Shown: piece by piece, positions 12,760 through 24,611 of the stretch
How positions within the stretch are numbered: position 1 is the first letter of the stretch
Layout of the letters: each line of letters opens with the position of its first letter
Origin: Chlorokybus atmophyticus
Taxonomy: Eukaryota; Streptophyta; Chlorokybophyceae; Chlorokybales; Chlorokybaceae
Direction: 5' to 3'
Length of the DNA: 64,000 bases
Assembly (NCBI GenBank): GCA_009103225.1
Contig: RHPI01001292.1
Span: forward strand, 185,878 to 249,877
Notes under the pieces: generated by a model
The model's input: the letters and a program-made list of their open reading frames with translations, nothing else
What the model was told of the DNA's origin: nothing
The model's database searches: none
Made by a program: the position numbers and the translations under genes

Positions 12760-14158
12760 TTACTTGCGCTTCTGTGGCAAAGGCGGCGGAGTCAATTTTC
12801 TGAAGAAGGCGTGTCCAAGCACCACTGAGCCATGAAGACAGAGTGAGGACACAGTGGTATGTACAACAGCACACTTGGTGACACTTCCGCTGAACGAAAT
12901 AGCATGACACATGGCAGCAAAAATGGCAAGACCAACTGCCATATGCGGAAAGGTGGGTGTTCTCTCTTACTCAAACAGCAGATAAGCAGTCCCAATAGCA
13001 GCGCTGTGGACACGTTGGCCAGTATGGCCACCACCCAAGAGACTGCAAAGAATGGGCGTCATTGAGGCATATAACCAAACATCATGATACCCTTCAGGCA
13101 TACTACGCCAGTAGGGATGCATTGGGACACAAAGGCAAGCATAGTTTCCAACTTACATCCACTTGGCACTTACATAAAGTGACGACAGTGTGTTGAAACC
13201 TGTACATTCGCCCATCCCGCCTTGCCGGGCTTGATGCTAATAGCCGCCAAGCCAACGCGCCGCAAGCCAAGCCCATCAACGCCACCGGTCGTTCTATTCT
13301 GTACATGCGGGTGCATTGCAGCACATTGTGTGAGCACATTAACGATACCAGTCAACAATGGTACACGCTGTATTGCTGGGGAAGCAAGAAGCATTGTCAC
13401 TTACAGCACGCCAATGAAGATGAGCAGCACGATGATAATGTAGTTTCCAATGTACAAGTGCGAGTTGAACTGCAAGCGCAGCTTGGCCTCCATATAACTT
13501 CGAGGCAAGCAGTAAGAGTAGCGCACGCCACCAAAGAACTCTTGCCAGGGCGCAGCGGGCTTTAACAGTTCCTATGAACAAGAGATTTCACGTACAGTTG
13601 TGTGTACAGAGAATGCAATCCGGTGATATTTGTACTTTACGTATGTATCAACATAAACGGTAGCACCCATGGCAGAAGTTTGCTGCAAACTTTCGACAAG
13701 GCTACTTGGATGCAGCAAACTGCCCCAAAATAGCGATTGCAACAATCTTGAAATGCAAACAGCCAAAGTAAAAGAGGCATATTGAGTGCCAGTTCGATCT
13801 CACAATTAAGCATAGAAGCTTGCTGGCCTTTCTCATCTCAATGCACACGCAACTGAGCTGCCTCACATTGCATGCATGCAAATTCACACGACACGAGGTA
13901 CAAATGGGTGAGACATTGGTAACTATTCACATGCAGCGTGGTTATCGAGCAGATAGAGCCTGGGAAAGCATGAGCACATGCCTGGACAGCAGCCTGCGCT
14001 TCGGGCGTAGAAACGTCAGGCTGATGCTGTTGCTGCTGCTGACGCCGTCGGCGGCGCTTATGCCCGTCATGCTCATCAGCTGGACCAGCATCATAGATCC
14101 ACGCGTGCAGCTCGTCATCGGGCACGCACAGCGACAAAGGATTGGATGCAAACGACAT
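12760..14158 (-). CDS. PRA1.H: PRA1 family protein H-like (prenylated Rab acceptor)
   Basis: The first exon starts at ATG 14158 and encodes MSFASNPLSLCVPDDELHAW, closely matching the N-terminus of plant PRA1.H. Downstream exons are: one ending at about 13631 (SRLLQSLFWGSLL region), then 13559-13405, 13298-13174, 13042-12971 and 12935-12760. The conserved PWQEFFGGVRYSYCLPRSY segment is followed by four hydrophobic segments in two pairs and the terminal GHAFFRKL. PRA1 proteins sit in endomembranes and bind Rab GTPases in vesicle traffic. The junction between exons 1 and 2 is unresolved: a donor near 13880 with the acceptor before 13794, or the acceptor before 13745, both fit. It is divergent from the RING gene. 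Confidence 0.85.
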
Positions 14159-14665
14159 GCTTCCCAACCCCTGACCCCTCAAGCAAGCAAGCAAGCACCT
14201 TGAACCCTAGCCTGGCTTGCACACCACCCACCCTAATCAGATCCGCCAAAGTCCAAGCTCCAACAAGCCCAAGCGTCAGCGTCAAACCGTCTGTTGCACC
14301 GCGTCCCACGACACGCCTCCGCCTCAACCTCCTCGACCGCCGTCCCCGCCGCCGCCACAGCGAGCTCTGCCTCCAGCCGCAACCGTGACAAGTGCCACGT
14401 GGTAAAGGTACCGCGTCAAGTAACCGCGGTCTGGTAAAACTAACGCGACGACCTTCGCCATGGCAGGCGCAACTTTATCGGTAGTCAGCGGGGAGGTTAC
14501 TTAACCGTGGTTTAGCATCGTGCCAGTGCTAGTGCTGACGCCCAAGCGACGACGACGGCGACGGGGGTGGCGGTGACGGCGAGGAGGTCCCTGGCGGTGA
14601 TGGCTGGGGGTGGGAACCTGCGCAGGTGTGCAGGTAGGTAGTGCTGGCGACGACGGTGAGGGGCC
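14159..14665. promoter_or_regulatory. Divergent promoter region, PRA1.H / RING-H2
   Basis: 507 bp between two outward-facing start codons, GC-rich with CGACGACGG-type repeats near the RING side. No canonical TATA box stands out. It probably includes both 5' untranslated regions and a bidirectional promoter. Confidence 0.5.
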
Positions 14666-16784
14666 ATGGCCGTGCGTCAACCGCGGAGGCTGGCTAGGAG
14701 GGGGCTTCTTGCGGAGGCGGGCGAGGTTGGCCTGGACGTCGGCGGAGGTGTCGACAGCGAGTCTGGTGGCCGGGGTGAGGTCAAATCCGACGTGGCTATC
14801 CGCATTGACTGCGCTGACAATGCGGGCCCGTCCACGTCGTCATTGTCTTCCGCGTCTGTGAGCGCCAGCGCCAGTGGCAGCGGAGCGACGGCTGTGCTGG
14901 TGCTGAGCCGGCGGACCAGGCCGAGAGACCACATCAGTCATGCCACCACCACGGCGGCGGCGGTCGCGAGCATAGACACCGTCAGCGCCAACCACAGGGT
15001 CAGGCGCAGGCTCAGCCACAACCCCAGCGACACCGGCGCAGCTGTGGCCGAAGGCTCAGCGGTGAGGGACGCCTTGAGGCGGCGGACAAGGTCAAGGCTA
15101 CGCCTAGCGCCTTACGGCAGCGTTCTTGCCGATGATGTTGACCATGTCATAGCTGACATTGCCACTCCCGACCATGCTTCCAACTCTGACCACCGTCCGT
15201 CCAGCTGGAGAAACCCTGTGATGCCCTTCAATGAGGACCATTACACCTCCTACCATCACGCTGCTGACTCCAGCCTGTTCGCCACCATGGCTGAAATTCA
15301 GCAGCAGGCCACACTCGCTGCGAGACTGTCGTCGTCCAGAGTGATTACACGCGTTGCTGAGCTCTCCATCCCTCCTCGGCGCCAACCTCGACACGGTATG
15401 TCGTTGGTGTGTAGCTAGCTGTCATTGATACTTGGTGATTGTGAACTCATGTCTCAGCTGTCCACCACTGTGTGCGTCTCGTGACAGCTGCAGTAGCAGC
15501 TGCATAGTCCAACTTTTCTTGCGTTGTAGGCACGGACCTGAGCCGAGGAACATTGCAAGCTCTGCGTGAAGTGAGCGCAAGCTGGCAATATCCATCTGGC
15601 CTTCAGTATCCGTGTGACCCGCTTCAGACATACTTTGCACCCACGTCAGCGCTATCATCTTCCTACACAGCGGCGTTGTCATGGCCATATGCCGCTGCCA
15701 CTGCAATGGCTGGTGAGTGGTTTGCAAGCAGCACCTTTTAGCATTGCGTGTAATGACAGCCTTGGCGTGTTCTTGCCTCCAGTGTTTGCAATAAGCAATG
15801 TGCTGGTGTAATAGTGAACACCTTGTGCTGAATGTATTTATCCAGTACCATTCCCTCGCAAGTCACTTTCAACTGATCACATGTGTTCAGGTGGGTCGTC
15901 ATATGTTGGGCGCGCCGCAGCATCAGCAGTGTCAGTGCTAGGCACCTTGCCGCTGCCTTTATCCCTCTTAGCAGCAGGAGCACACGATCCCCTCTGGCAC
16001 CCTCCACCCCCGTTGCTTGCACCCGACACCCGCGCGTTGATGCAGGTGAGTCTTGTTTCATGAGGTCTTATTCTTGATATTGGGTAATTTTGGCGCGCAG
16101 CTTGTAACACGGTGCACACTGTTACAGCAGATGCTTGATGCTATTGAGGAGGTCGAAACAGCAGATGGTCTCACGTTTGAAGAGCTTCTGAGACTTGAGG
16201 AAGCCATCGTGCAGCACGCGAGTGCGCATCGTGTTAGTCATCTTGCGGATGCTGCTCCAGATGTTGACCATATGTCTTATGAGGTACGCGGCAGACACGA
16301 GTTGCAAGGGTGTTGTTTTTGATGTTGTATTGATTTTGAAGCCATGCAAACAGGAACTCATGGAGTTGGAAGAGCGGATCGGAAATGTACCTACAGGCGT
16401 CACAGAAGCAGTTTTGCAGAGATTGCCCGTTGAACACTACCGGTCTGCAACTAATGCCGCGGGCCGCTGCGCTGTTTGCCAGGTATTTACAGAGACAGCT
16501 ATGGCAGTTACATTGTTACAATGATGCATAGTGCTGACGGTTAGTTTGTTCTGCAAGCCGCATTCATGTCGTAGGCGGCCTTGCCTTTCCTGTAGAATAG
16601 TCATTGGCAAAGGCCTTTGAGTTTTACCAGTGTTTTTCACCACTGGTTATGTCTACAGGAGGACTACAAGGACTGTGATGAAGTGTGCTCCTTGCCCTGC
16701 AGCCATGAGTACCACTATGGCTGCATCGGTCAGTGGCTCTCACTGAAAAATGTGTGCCCAATTTGCAAGTCTGCTGTGGCCTGA
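14666..16784 (+). CDS. RING-H2 E3 ubiquitin ligase
   Basis: Six exons: 14666-15395, 15530-15712, 15891-16045, 16128-16283, 16354-16482, 16659-16784 (492 aa). The last two exons encode a C-terminal RING-H2 finger starting GRCAVCQ, with the pattern Cx2C...CSHEYHYGC...CPIC. The metal ligands are in C3H2C3 order at about residues 448-490. Immediately before it is LPVEHYRSAT, the short segment that usually precedes plant RING-H2 domains. The remaining 440 residues are low-complexity (Ser, Ala, Arg) with an acidic helical stretch (about 360-410) and no recognised domain or membrane span. It is likely a soluble ubiquitin ligase; the substrate is unknown. Confidence 0.85.
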
Positions 16785-17680
16785 ACTTCCCCAACCACTT
16801 TCCTTCCTGTGCATAGAAGGCCACCATGACCAATGGTGGTGTGTTGTTTGTTAAGCCTTTTTTTTTGTATTGTATATTAGGGGGCAAGGGGCAGCTTGCC
16901 ACATAGGTAGAACATTAGCTATTGCTCGCAATTACAGCTAGACAGACCTAATTGGTATCGCTAGCTTGTGAGACAGGCGCGATGCCAACGCAATCAAGTA
17001 GTTGCAACTACAGGCTCAAGACAGCTGCTTACCAGCTTGAGCTATGTTGTTGATATAAACAACATCTCCGGTGCTTCGCGCTGGGCTCTCCAAATGCTGG
17101 GGTTCCTGATTGTTGCTTTGCTGAGTTGTGCTCAAGGAGTTGGTGCCCGTGTGCCCAAGATTCCTGGTGCAAGTCGCTGCTGGAGCTAATGCATAAGACG
17201 ACTGGCTGAAGGCGTGGACATGATGACAAAGTGCCGCTTACTGTTGAGTTCAGCTCAATTGACTCCGTGCCTTACTTGGTTGTCCAATGGCTTTGTCTGC
17301 AAGTATGTTCGTTGCCTTGCCAACCAAGAAACTTGGACAGACGCAGTTGTACACATGCCCTGTGTGCATTCACACGTTGCTGATGGGAGAGTTGCCCAAC
17401 AGCAGCAAAAACCATACCGCATGCAGATTCAAGTGGCTCTTCATTGCATACCCTCCTATGTTTGTTGGATGTTGAGCCAGTCGCATGCGCCAGGTGTACA
17501 GGTTCTTAGTACAATCCTTGGCATCATACTAGCATCCACTTGTGCACTGGTAAGACAATCAAGTAGTCAACTGATAGCAATACAATTTTAGCACATGTGT
17601 CCATGCACGTTACAACTATGGGTACAGCTGCACTGCAGTCCTGGCCAATAACGCAACACGGCGGAAGGACTGCAGTGCGT
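16785..17680. other. Convergent spacer, no gene seen
   Basis: About 0.9 kb between the 3' ends of the RING-H2 and NDUFA12 genes. ORFs on the plus strand (for example 17214-17591) have no domain and no partner exons. A T-run (16859-16867) and TTGTATTGTATA just after the RING stop may belong to its 3' processing signal. Confidence 0.5.
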
Positions 17681-18998
17681 CTATTCTGCTTCTGGCTTCC
17701 AAGTTTGAATTCGGCGCCAATCGCGGTGGGCGGGGTTGAGCGCGTGGCCCTTTGGTACGTATGTGGGCTTGATATCTATAGTATTTGCTTGCTCAGGAGT
17801 TGCGGAAAACGTCTTGGGTTCATTCTTTGCTTTGAATTCCTGCACATTGGGCCAAGCAGTGACATGTGAACGAAAAAGTGCTAGTCAATAACTTGCGGGA
17901 CAACAGCCAAACATGCAATTTGTCATGCTGCATGACATGCAATATTGGTATCCTCTCATGCCACCACTGACCATATCATATAAGCATCAACGACCAAAAC
18001 AGGACTGACGGCACAATTGTCGGATGCATATGAAGCAAGCTGACCACACAGAATTACGCGCACACACGCGCGTTGCCTGTCTGTACCTTTGTGGGAAGCT
18101 CATCAATGATGTTGTGCAGCCACCCATGCCACTCGGGTGGAACAGAGCTGGCATCATACCCCTTGGCTGCGTTGTATACTACCCACCGATGCCTGCCTGC
18201 ACAACACACTCGCTTAAGCAAGCCAACATGAGGTTCGTTGCGTACAAAAAACCTAGAGCAGTCGCAATGCGGCCGCGTGATTCATTGCAAGCCACAGGAC
18301 ATCCAAATGTCAGTTACATGGGTGTGCGCGCTGTAGGAAGAGAATAACATATTGGTAAGTACCGTATTGTGAGCCGGTCTTCTCATAGTACTTGTTTCCA
18401 AAACCGTCCTCTCCAACCTGCTTGCCTTCACCATGACGGAGCCGTATCTGACTGTGTACGCACTTGGCATGAACTGATCATGTAGACATGCTGATATCGT
18501 AAGAACAGCAAATGCAGGTGCAACTTACACTCTCGATGCAGACAAACAGGTGTGCTTGCTCATTGTCTGCTGTACGCATACGTACAACCTAGATTTTTAT
18601 ACATGTTCATTGCGTTGAATTGACAAACACAGCATAACATCAACATCAAATAGACGCACATTGTACGTACAAGAGCACTTACAGCAAATTGCCGTCTGCC
18701 AGCTGCGTCCTGCGCAAACACACGCCATGAATGTTAGCACAGTACAACAAAAGTGACGATCAACCCCAACAACATGCTGTCAATGACATAATACAAAGCT
18801 GCAACTTCAACACGAGAACAACAACAGCGTTATAGTCTGATATCATGGGACTGGCAATAAACTCGCATTTGCAAATGAAAGCGATAGAGCTGACAGAGCA
18901 GCTTACAAGAAGCCATTGGCGACAGCCTGCTGGACCGCCTTGCGCACGCCGTGCTCCCTGACGGTGGTGAACGCTTGCCGCAGAGCATTCAACACCAT
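17681..18998 (-). CDS. NDUFA12: NADH:ubiquinone oxidoreductase subunit NDUFA12 (B17.2)
   Basis: Five exons: 18998-18907, 18709-18683 (a 27-nt micro-exon), 18451-18363, 18196-18087, 17839-17681 (158 aa). Diagnostic blocks are [36 protein letters not shown] and the C-terminal [15 protein letters not shown]. These match the whole length of the complex I accessory subunit NDUFA12/B17.2 of the mitochondrial inner membrane matrix arm. Every splice phase is consistent across the micro-exon. It is divergent from the Bot1p-like mitochondrial gene with only 265 bp between start codons, suggesting co-expression of two mitochondrial proteins. Confidence 0.93.
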
Positions 18999-19263
18999 TG
19001 GGCCTCCGCCCCCTGTCCCCTTCCCCTCCCTCCCCGCGGACGCCACGGACAACACCGCCACCACCACCGCCAGCCTCACAGCAGAAGCCCTAAATCAGCC
19101 CGAATTCAGTCATGCACCGACACTTTCAAGCCCGCTTGACAGCGGCAAACAAGGCGGGAGACAAAGCGTAGGTCGTCTCTTGCGGGTTTGCGTCGACAAG
19201 CGGCGCCCACAATGACGACCTGCTTGAGCAGGCTGCTGCTGGCGGGTGTGTTAGTGTGCTCAC
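18999..19263. promoter_or_regulatory. Compact bidirectional promoter, NDUFA12 / Bot1p-like gene
   Basis: 265 bp separate the two start codons, so both 5' untranslated regions and the promoter must fit here or overlap. It is GC-rich near NDUFA12. No TATA box is evident. The sharing of a promoter by two nuclear genes for mitochondrial proteins is inferred from position only. Confidence 0.55.
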
Positions 19264-21163
19264 ATGGCGGCGGCGGCGGCGGCGGCGGCGGTGTTGCGGC
19301 ATTGTCGTGTCGCAGTGTCCTGTGGGGCTGCATGGAGTGTTCCACGCGTGAATGCTGCTGCTTCACATGCCGTCAGGCGCTTCTCCCCCGCCGCAGCTGA
19401 TGGGGAGGACTCGGCGCAGCAGCCTGCCGCCGCCGCCGACCAGGCCGGCGACGTCGCTCGCGATGTCCCTGAGAGCAACGACCTTTCCTTCATGGACGCC
19501 ATAGACGACGCCCCCAGCGCTCGCCTGTCCGACCGTGATCTCCGCAGGGTATAACATGCATTCCCGCAGCCACAGCTCGCCGAGGCACTCACATTGAATT
19601 GTTGTTTGTTGTACGGCAATTGTCGTCTCTGTTGGAACATTTATTTTGAAGCACAATCTGTGCACTTGATGGTTCCATCTGCGCAGTGCAACTCTTTGAA
19701 TTGACTGGTCTATCGGCATCACATACACGCTGTTGACTGTGCATGAGCTAGTTGTCGTTATGACGTTGATGAGTAGTCACATGCTGCGTTCGCTACAGTG
19801 GCTCACTTGCCTTTCCCAACAGAAGCAAGCTTGCACTGTACTTATTGCCCATCACCTGCTTTGTCGGCTGTTAGGATGAGTCATTGAAGTGATAGATGTC
19901 CGGTCAAAGATTGTGATTCACCGTGTGCTGTTTTTGCGCAGATTGAGCCCGAGGAGGTGGATCTTAACCTTATGGGAGACGAAAGGGTCCAGCGATCCGG
20001 GCCGGTCCTCGCGGACCACGTCAAGGAAACCATGTACAAGCTCCACCAGCAAAACCCTGAGGTACATGTGTGCTTGGTGATGGAAACGTTTTACTGGTGA
20101 CTCAATAATCGTACAATAGTGGTTCCGTAAGAGGAGAGCAGAGCAAGCGTTTGTACTAGATTCACTGATAGCTTTGAGACATCATGATGCAAACATAATT
20201 GGGCTATAAATGCCATGTGTGCGTGCATATGCATGCATGTTGTAGGACAGCTACTGCGCTGATGCTCTATGTATTCAGCATGGTTGACATCATGTTGGCT
20301 GAGATGATGACGACATGGGAGTGCTTGGCTTGCCTCTTAGTGTAGCCTCTCACGCACGTGCAATGTCTGGTGGTGCGCAGGCGTGGACAGCAGACCTGCT
20401 GGCGAAGCAGTTTAAGGTGAGGCCCGAACGCGCTGCAGCAATCCTGTGGCTCAAGCAGTTGGAAAAGGAGGAGGAGAAGCAGCTGGGACACTCCCTTGAT
20501 GACACGCTGGTGAAGCTTCATGAGAGTATGTATGGCACTTGCACAACGGGCGAGGAGGCTTCAGAGCAGGTACACACCATGTTATAATCAAGCCACTGTG
20601 GTAGCGTTTGGGAAGAGCTGCTGAAGCACATCTGCATGTTTACTCGTTGTTGACTTGTGTTGCAGCATCATGTGCGGTTGGAACCTTCGTCACCCGTGTT
20701 CAATGCGCGGAGTGAGAAGGACTTTAGAAGGGTTGAGGAGGACAAGGCGCGCATGGAAAGGGAGCATTTTGAGAAGGAACAGCGCGAAGCGCGACTTCTG
20801 GCCAAGGAGTTTACTGAAAGAGTCAACAAGACCAAACAAGAGGTATTGTTCAACGCACATCGCACACGCTAAGGTGTACAAAGCACTGCAAGTTGTGTAC
20901 ACGGTTACACATGCGCATTCATAAGCATATACGTGCAGACTGCTGGGCTGTACAAGGACAAGTACGGGCGGAGGCAGCCAAAGCAGGGGTGGAACTTTGT
21001 TGTGAAGGAGATAACCGAGCCCATTGACAACAAAGGGACACCTCTACCCCACACTGTCAGGTTGAATGATGGGAACGAACGGGAACTGAGCGCAGTTGAG
21101 TATGATTTCGTCAAGCGCAAGGTTCCCAAGCCGCGGCGGAAGCCCATGTACTGGGCAAAGTAG
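19264..21163 (+). CDS. Probable mitochondrial ribosome-associated / regulator protein (Bot1p-like)
   Basis: Five exons: 19264-19548, 19942-20061, 20381-20569, 20666-20842, 20939-21163 (331 aa). The N-terminus starts with a poly-alanine run from a (GGC)n repeat, is rich in Arg and Ala and poor in acid, and so resembles a mitochondrial presequence. The middle part (MYKLHQQNP, then LAKQFKVRPERAAAILWLKQ) resembles the helix-turn-helix-like core of the eukaryotic mitochondrial regulator/Bot1p family of mitoribosome proteins. A long charged helix and a C-terminal GWNFVVKEI...VKRKVPKPRRKP segment follow. The gene model is firm; the family name is a pattern judgement and could be another plant mitoribosomal protein. 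Confidence 0.75.
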
Positions 21164-22258
21164 AAGTGGGGTTTCCTCGGAGTGTCCGCTAAGAGATGTT
21201 TGGCATGTGCTTGTGCCTGTGGGGGCTGAACAGATGTCCAGTTGGGTTGACCCTTCTCTGACCCTTCTCTCCAGTCACCCAGCTGCTGGGGTAGATTGTG
21301 CTTTGCAAGCTGGCTTGCTGGGAGAAGCTTGGGTTCTCCTCCTTTACGTGGCACACCACTCAAGTTATGCTTCACTCGCAGCACGCATGAGGTCGGCGCT
21401 TGACTTTGAGACATGCGCTCTGGCATGTGGGTTTGGCAAAACTGCTGGTGTCAGCATCTCTCGCAAGGCGCCTGTAGTCGCACTCTGCTGGGATCGGCTG
21501 GGGTTGGTGTTGTTGATGTTGGCAAGGATTGAACTGCTGCAGTTGGCGCTCCCGCGCAGCATTGTAGCAGCATCTTACATGACTGTAATATGGTGTTCAT
21601 GTGTCTCAAGCATGGAATGTCGTGATACATGTCGCAACATCAGCCTTGCACAATCCGCAAGCAACATCACCACCGGGCTATATTACAACAAGATCACTGC
21701 CTATCTACCTCAACTACCGCCTTGTGTGCGTCTGGCCCAGACTTTGAATTGATGTAGTCAGCTAACATGCCTCACACATAAGCGGCAAGTGACTGGCACT
21801 GTTGTTCATGTGGGGCCCAGTCCTTAGCATGCACAGATGCCAATGAGCAGGCCACCAAGCCAGGTACATCAGGTAAAACAGTGTGGCCCCCAGTGACAAC
21901 AGCAGCACACGCACACGATCCATACCATAGATTTGGTCAAAGTATGTGCTGACATGAAGACAGAGTGCCAATCTTGCGGGTATACTGGTAGGCTACCTAC
22001 TGCTTGTTGCAGAAGTAATACAAACGCATGCTGGCGAACTGCACAACTCTGCGTGTGTGCAACCTGCAAGCACTGGTATATATGAGGTTGTAGGTTGCCT
22101 CGCCCTGTGGTGTCAACCACTAGGAAACTGCCCCAGTCCATATGTACTAATATCCGCAGTGGGCAACTGATGTGAGTGTTGGTATTTTTTACCTAACATG
22201 CCTACGCCTTCGCAGGCGCTGTAGGCATCAACTCACATTGTACAACAGCAAGCAGCAA
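21164..22258. other. Convergent spacer, no gene seen
   Basis: About 1.1 kb between the 3' ends of the Bot1p-like and DenD-like genes. The longest ORF (21096-21752) reads through the 3' end of the upstream gene in a different frame and shows no domain. Confidence 0.5.
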
Positions 22259-24203
22259 TTACTGCTGCTTTGGCATATAATCATCTACAAACGCTTGGAT
22301 AAGTGCGTCAAAACTGGCATCCGCCTTGAAGCCGAGACTGCAGGCTCTTTGCGTGTCAATACTCCCCGGCCAACTTGTAACAATCTTGCTCGCAGCTGCA
22401 TCTGGTCGGTGAGTTATCAACGACGCATTGCCGCCAGCTTGTTCCAACGCAGCTATCATCTCTTCGACATCAATGCTAATGCCGGGTAGACTGATCGTGC
22501 GGGTGGATTGCAATATTGGCCCTAGCTCTGCTGCAGACAAGTCATGTCCGTGGAGCAATGCGGATATTGCCGCACGTGGGGAAAGCAGCCACAGCCTTGT
22601 GTTCAGTGGCACTGGACAGTTGGCAGGCAAACCCGACAGCGGCTCCCTGATGATCGAAGACGCGAATGAGGATGCTGCCATGTTGGGCTTTCCTGGCCTC
22701 ACAACTATTGTTGGCAATCTTAGACACCTGCACAAACACATAATGTGTTACACGGCATTGGTTGCCAATGCCATATGCATATACAAGTTGATGTCATGTA
22801 AGTCAACAGATACACTCTGGAACAAATACAATATGCGCACATTGCATGCTAACACCAGACATGTGAAGTGATATTGAAACTTGTCCTCACCTTCCGTCCA
22901 CAGCACCTCGTCTAGTAGCATCATTGATGAGTAGCTCCCCAATGGCTTTCTCGGTGCCGTACGACGACTGCCATGTACGCATGTAGCCTACAGTCATGAG
23001 GCCGGCTGCATGCGCAATGGCACTCAAATGATACTGCAACTCCATCAGCATACACTCATTGGCCATAAGCAGCAACACATGCAAAACTAGGTCATCATTA
23101 CCAGTGGCAATGCCGGGGTATCATCTGTCACTGGAGTTTGGAAGATTCCAAAGACAGCCACAGATGAAGCAAAGACCAGTTTTGGGGGCACGTACTCGCC
23201 ATCTTGTGTCGAGGAACTCAAGCGCAGAGTCTCCAAGCGTTCCAACACTGCGATCAAACTGATCACATTGACACGCATGCCGAGAGAGTAATCCGCCTCA
23301 GCACCGGATGACACCACTGCTGCGAGATGGAACATGCTGTCGACCTGACAGATAGATCAACGCACTCAGCCATTGAGTGTGCGGTGCTAACAAGCGCACG
23401 GTGAAGGTGTCCACATACCGTATTATCAATCAAATCAGTAAGGACTTCCATAATGTCACCTGTGCGGAGCAAAGACTCATGTGAGGAACAACAGATGGTG
23501 AAACATGATGTGTTACAACAGCTGCGTGCATACTCGCTGCATTCGCACAGCAACAGACTTGCATAGAACTGTACAATTGGACCATATGATCACGTCACCG
23601 CATGTGGTAGTGTGCTGCATTGTAACTGTGCCATGAGGCTGCTGTGCTGCACAAGTTGCTGGCGTGCACATGACTCAAACAACCGTCACAAACATACATG
23701 CTTTGCACAAGTCTGTGATGCAAGCTGGGCAGAACCGACGAGATGGCATGTATGTGACAGGTTGGCGAGTTGTAATGTAAGACAATCATACACCCAGCAG
23801 AAACAGCACAGCTGCGACAGACTGTCCATGTACATCAACTGCTTACATCAGTAGCATGAAGCAAGTAGTGTCATGCTTGACCACAAGAGTCGTACTCGAA
23901 GACAGGCAAGCACGCTGTACCTACGATCACTTTAGCGCCATTGGGAGGATTGGCAACGGGCACTGCGTCCACCAACACCAGCTCATGCACCTGCATACAT
24001 GCGTGGTTGGAGATGACACCCCCAACAACCAATGTGCAATCTCCAGGCCAATGCACAAACGCTACATTGCATGTCGGCTACGAGAAGAAGGCAGTCACCT
24101 TCTCGAGGCTGCCGCTGCGCCCTATCAAGCTGCCAATCTTGGCCACCTCCCCTGCCAGCCGGCTACCCAGGAACCCGGCTGCGCCTGTGATGATAACCTT
24201 CAT
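22259..24203 (-). CDS. DenD-like NAD-dependent sugar-acid dehydrogenase/epimerase (SDR)
   Basis: Six exons: 24203-24099, 23990-23921, 23459-23419, 23344-23102, 22967-22891, 22727-22259 (334 aa, all phases consistent). It has the extended-SDR features: Rossmann motif TGAAGFLG (residues 6-13), SSVAVFG with a catalytic-type Ser near 133, and the YxxxK pair Y156/K160 in SSYGTEKAIGELL. The blocks FHLAAVVSSGAEAD and LRLPTIVVRPGKPN are highly characteristic of bacterial D-erythronate dehydrogenase (DenD). The reaction would be NAD-dependent oxidation of a four-carbon sugar acid; the substrate here is inferred. The strongly bacterial-looking sequence with five introns suggests old lateral acquisition or a widely lost eukaryotic gene. 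Confidence 0.88.
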
Positions 24204-24611
24204 GCTTGCTAGTAACAATAGATTGTAACCACCAGCAAGTCACCTCCCCAGACACATGCAGCCTTACCGGCAGTGCCGCCGACAACGCCGACAACGCCGA
24301 CAACAAGACACAACGCGAGCTGTGACTCAAAGACAGCGTCAGACTAACACCATCCTAACGTCACGTTATTAGGAATGGGGTGGTGTACAGGTGGCGAATG
24401 CAACGTTCTTGTCAACTGTTAGCGTACTCAACGTTAGTGCGTTGTGAGAAAAGATAAGTACAAGCCGTTGCTGACAATTTGAAGCTGTCGTGCATTGCTG
24501 CGGGTGGCGTCGCCGTCGGTGTCGGTGGTGTGGGCGTGCTTGTGGTTGCTGTGAGGGAGTGGCTGGGTGTGGTGATAGTGGTACGCGGGGTGAGGCGGCA
24601 GTATAGAAGCA
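24204..24611. promoter_or_regulatory. Divergent promoter region, DenD-like / FBPase
   Basis: 408 bp between outward-facing start codons. The ACAACGCCG unit is repeated in tandem at about 24280-24302. No clear TATA box. It is expected to contain both 5' untranslated regions. Confidence 0.5.

Noticed and set aside
21096-21752. 218-codon plus-strand ORF
   Set aside because: It starts in the wrong frame of the last Bot1p-like exon and continues into the 3' spacer; no domain.
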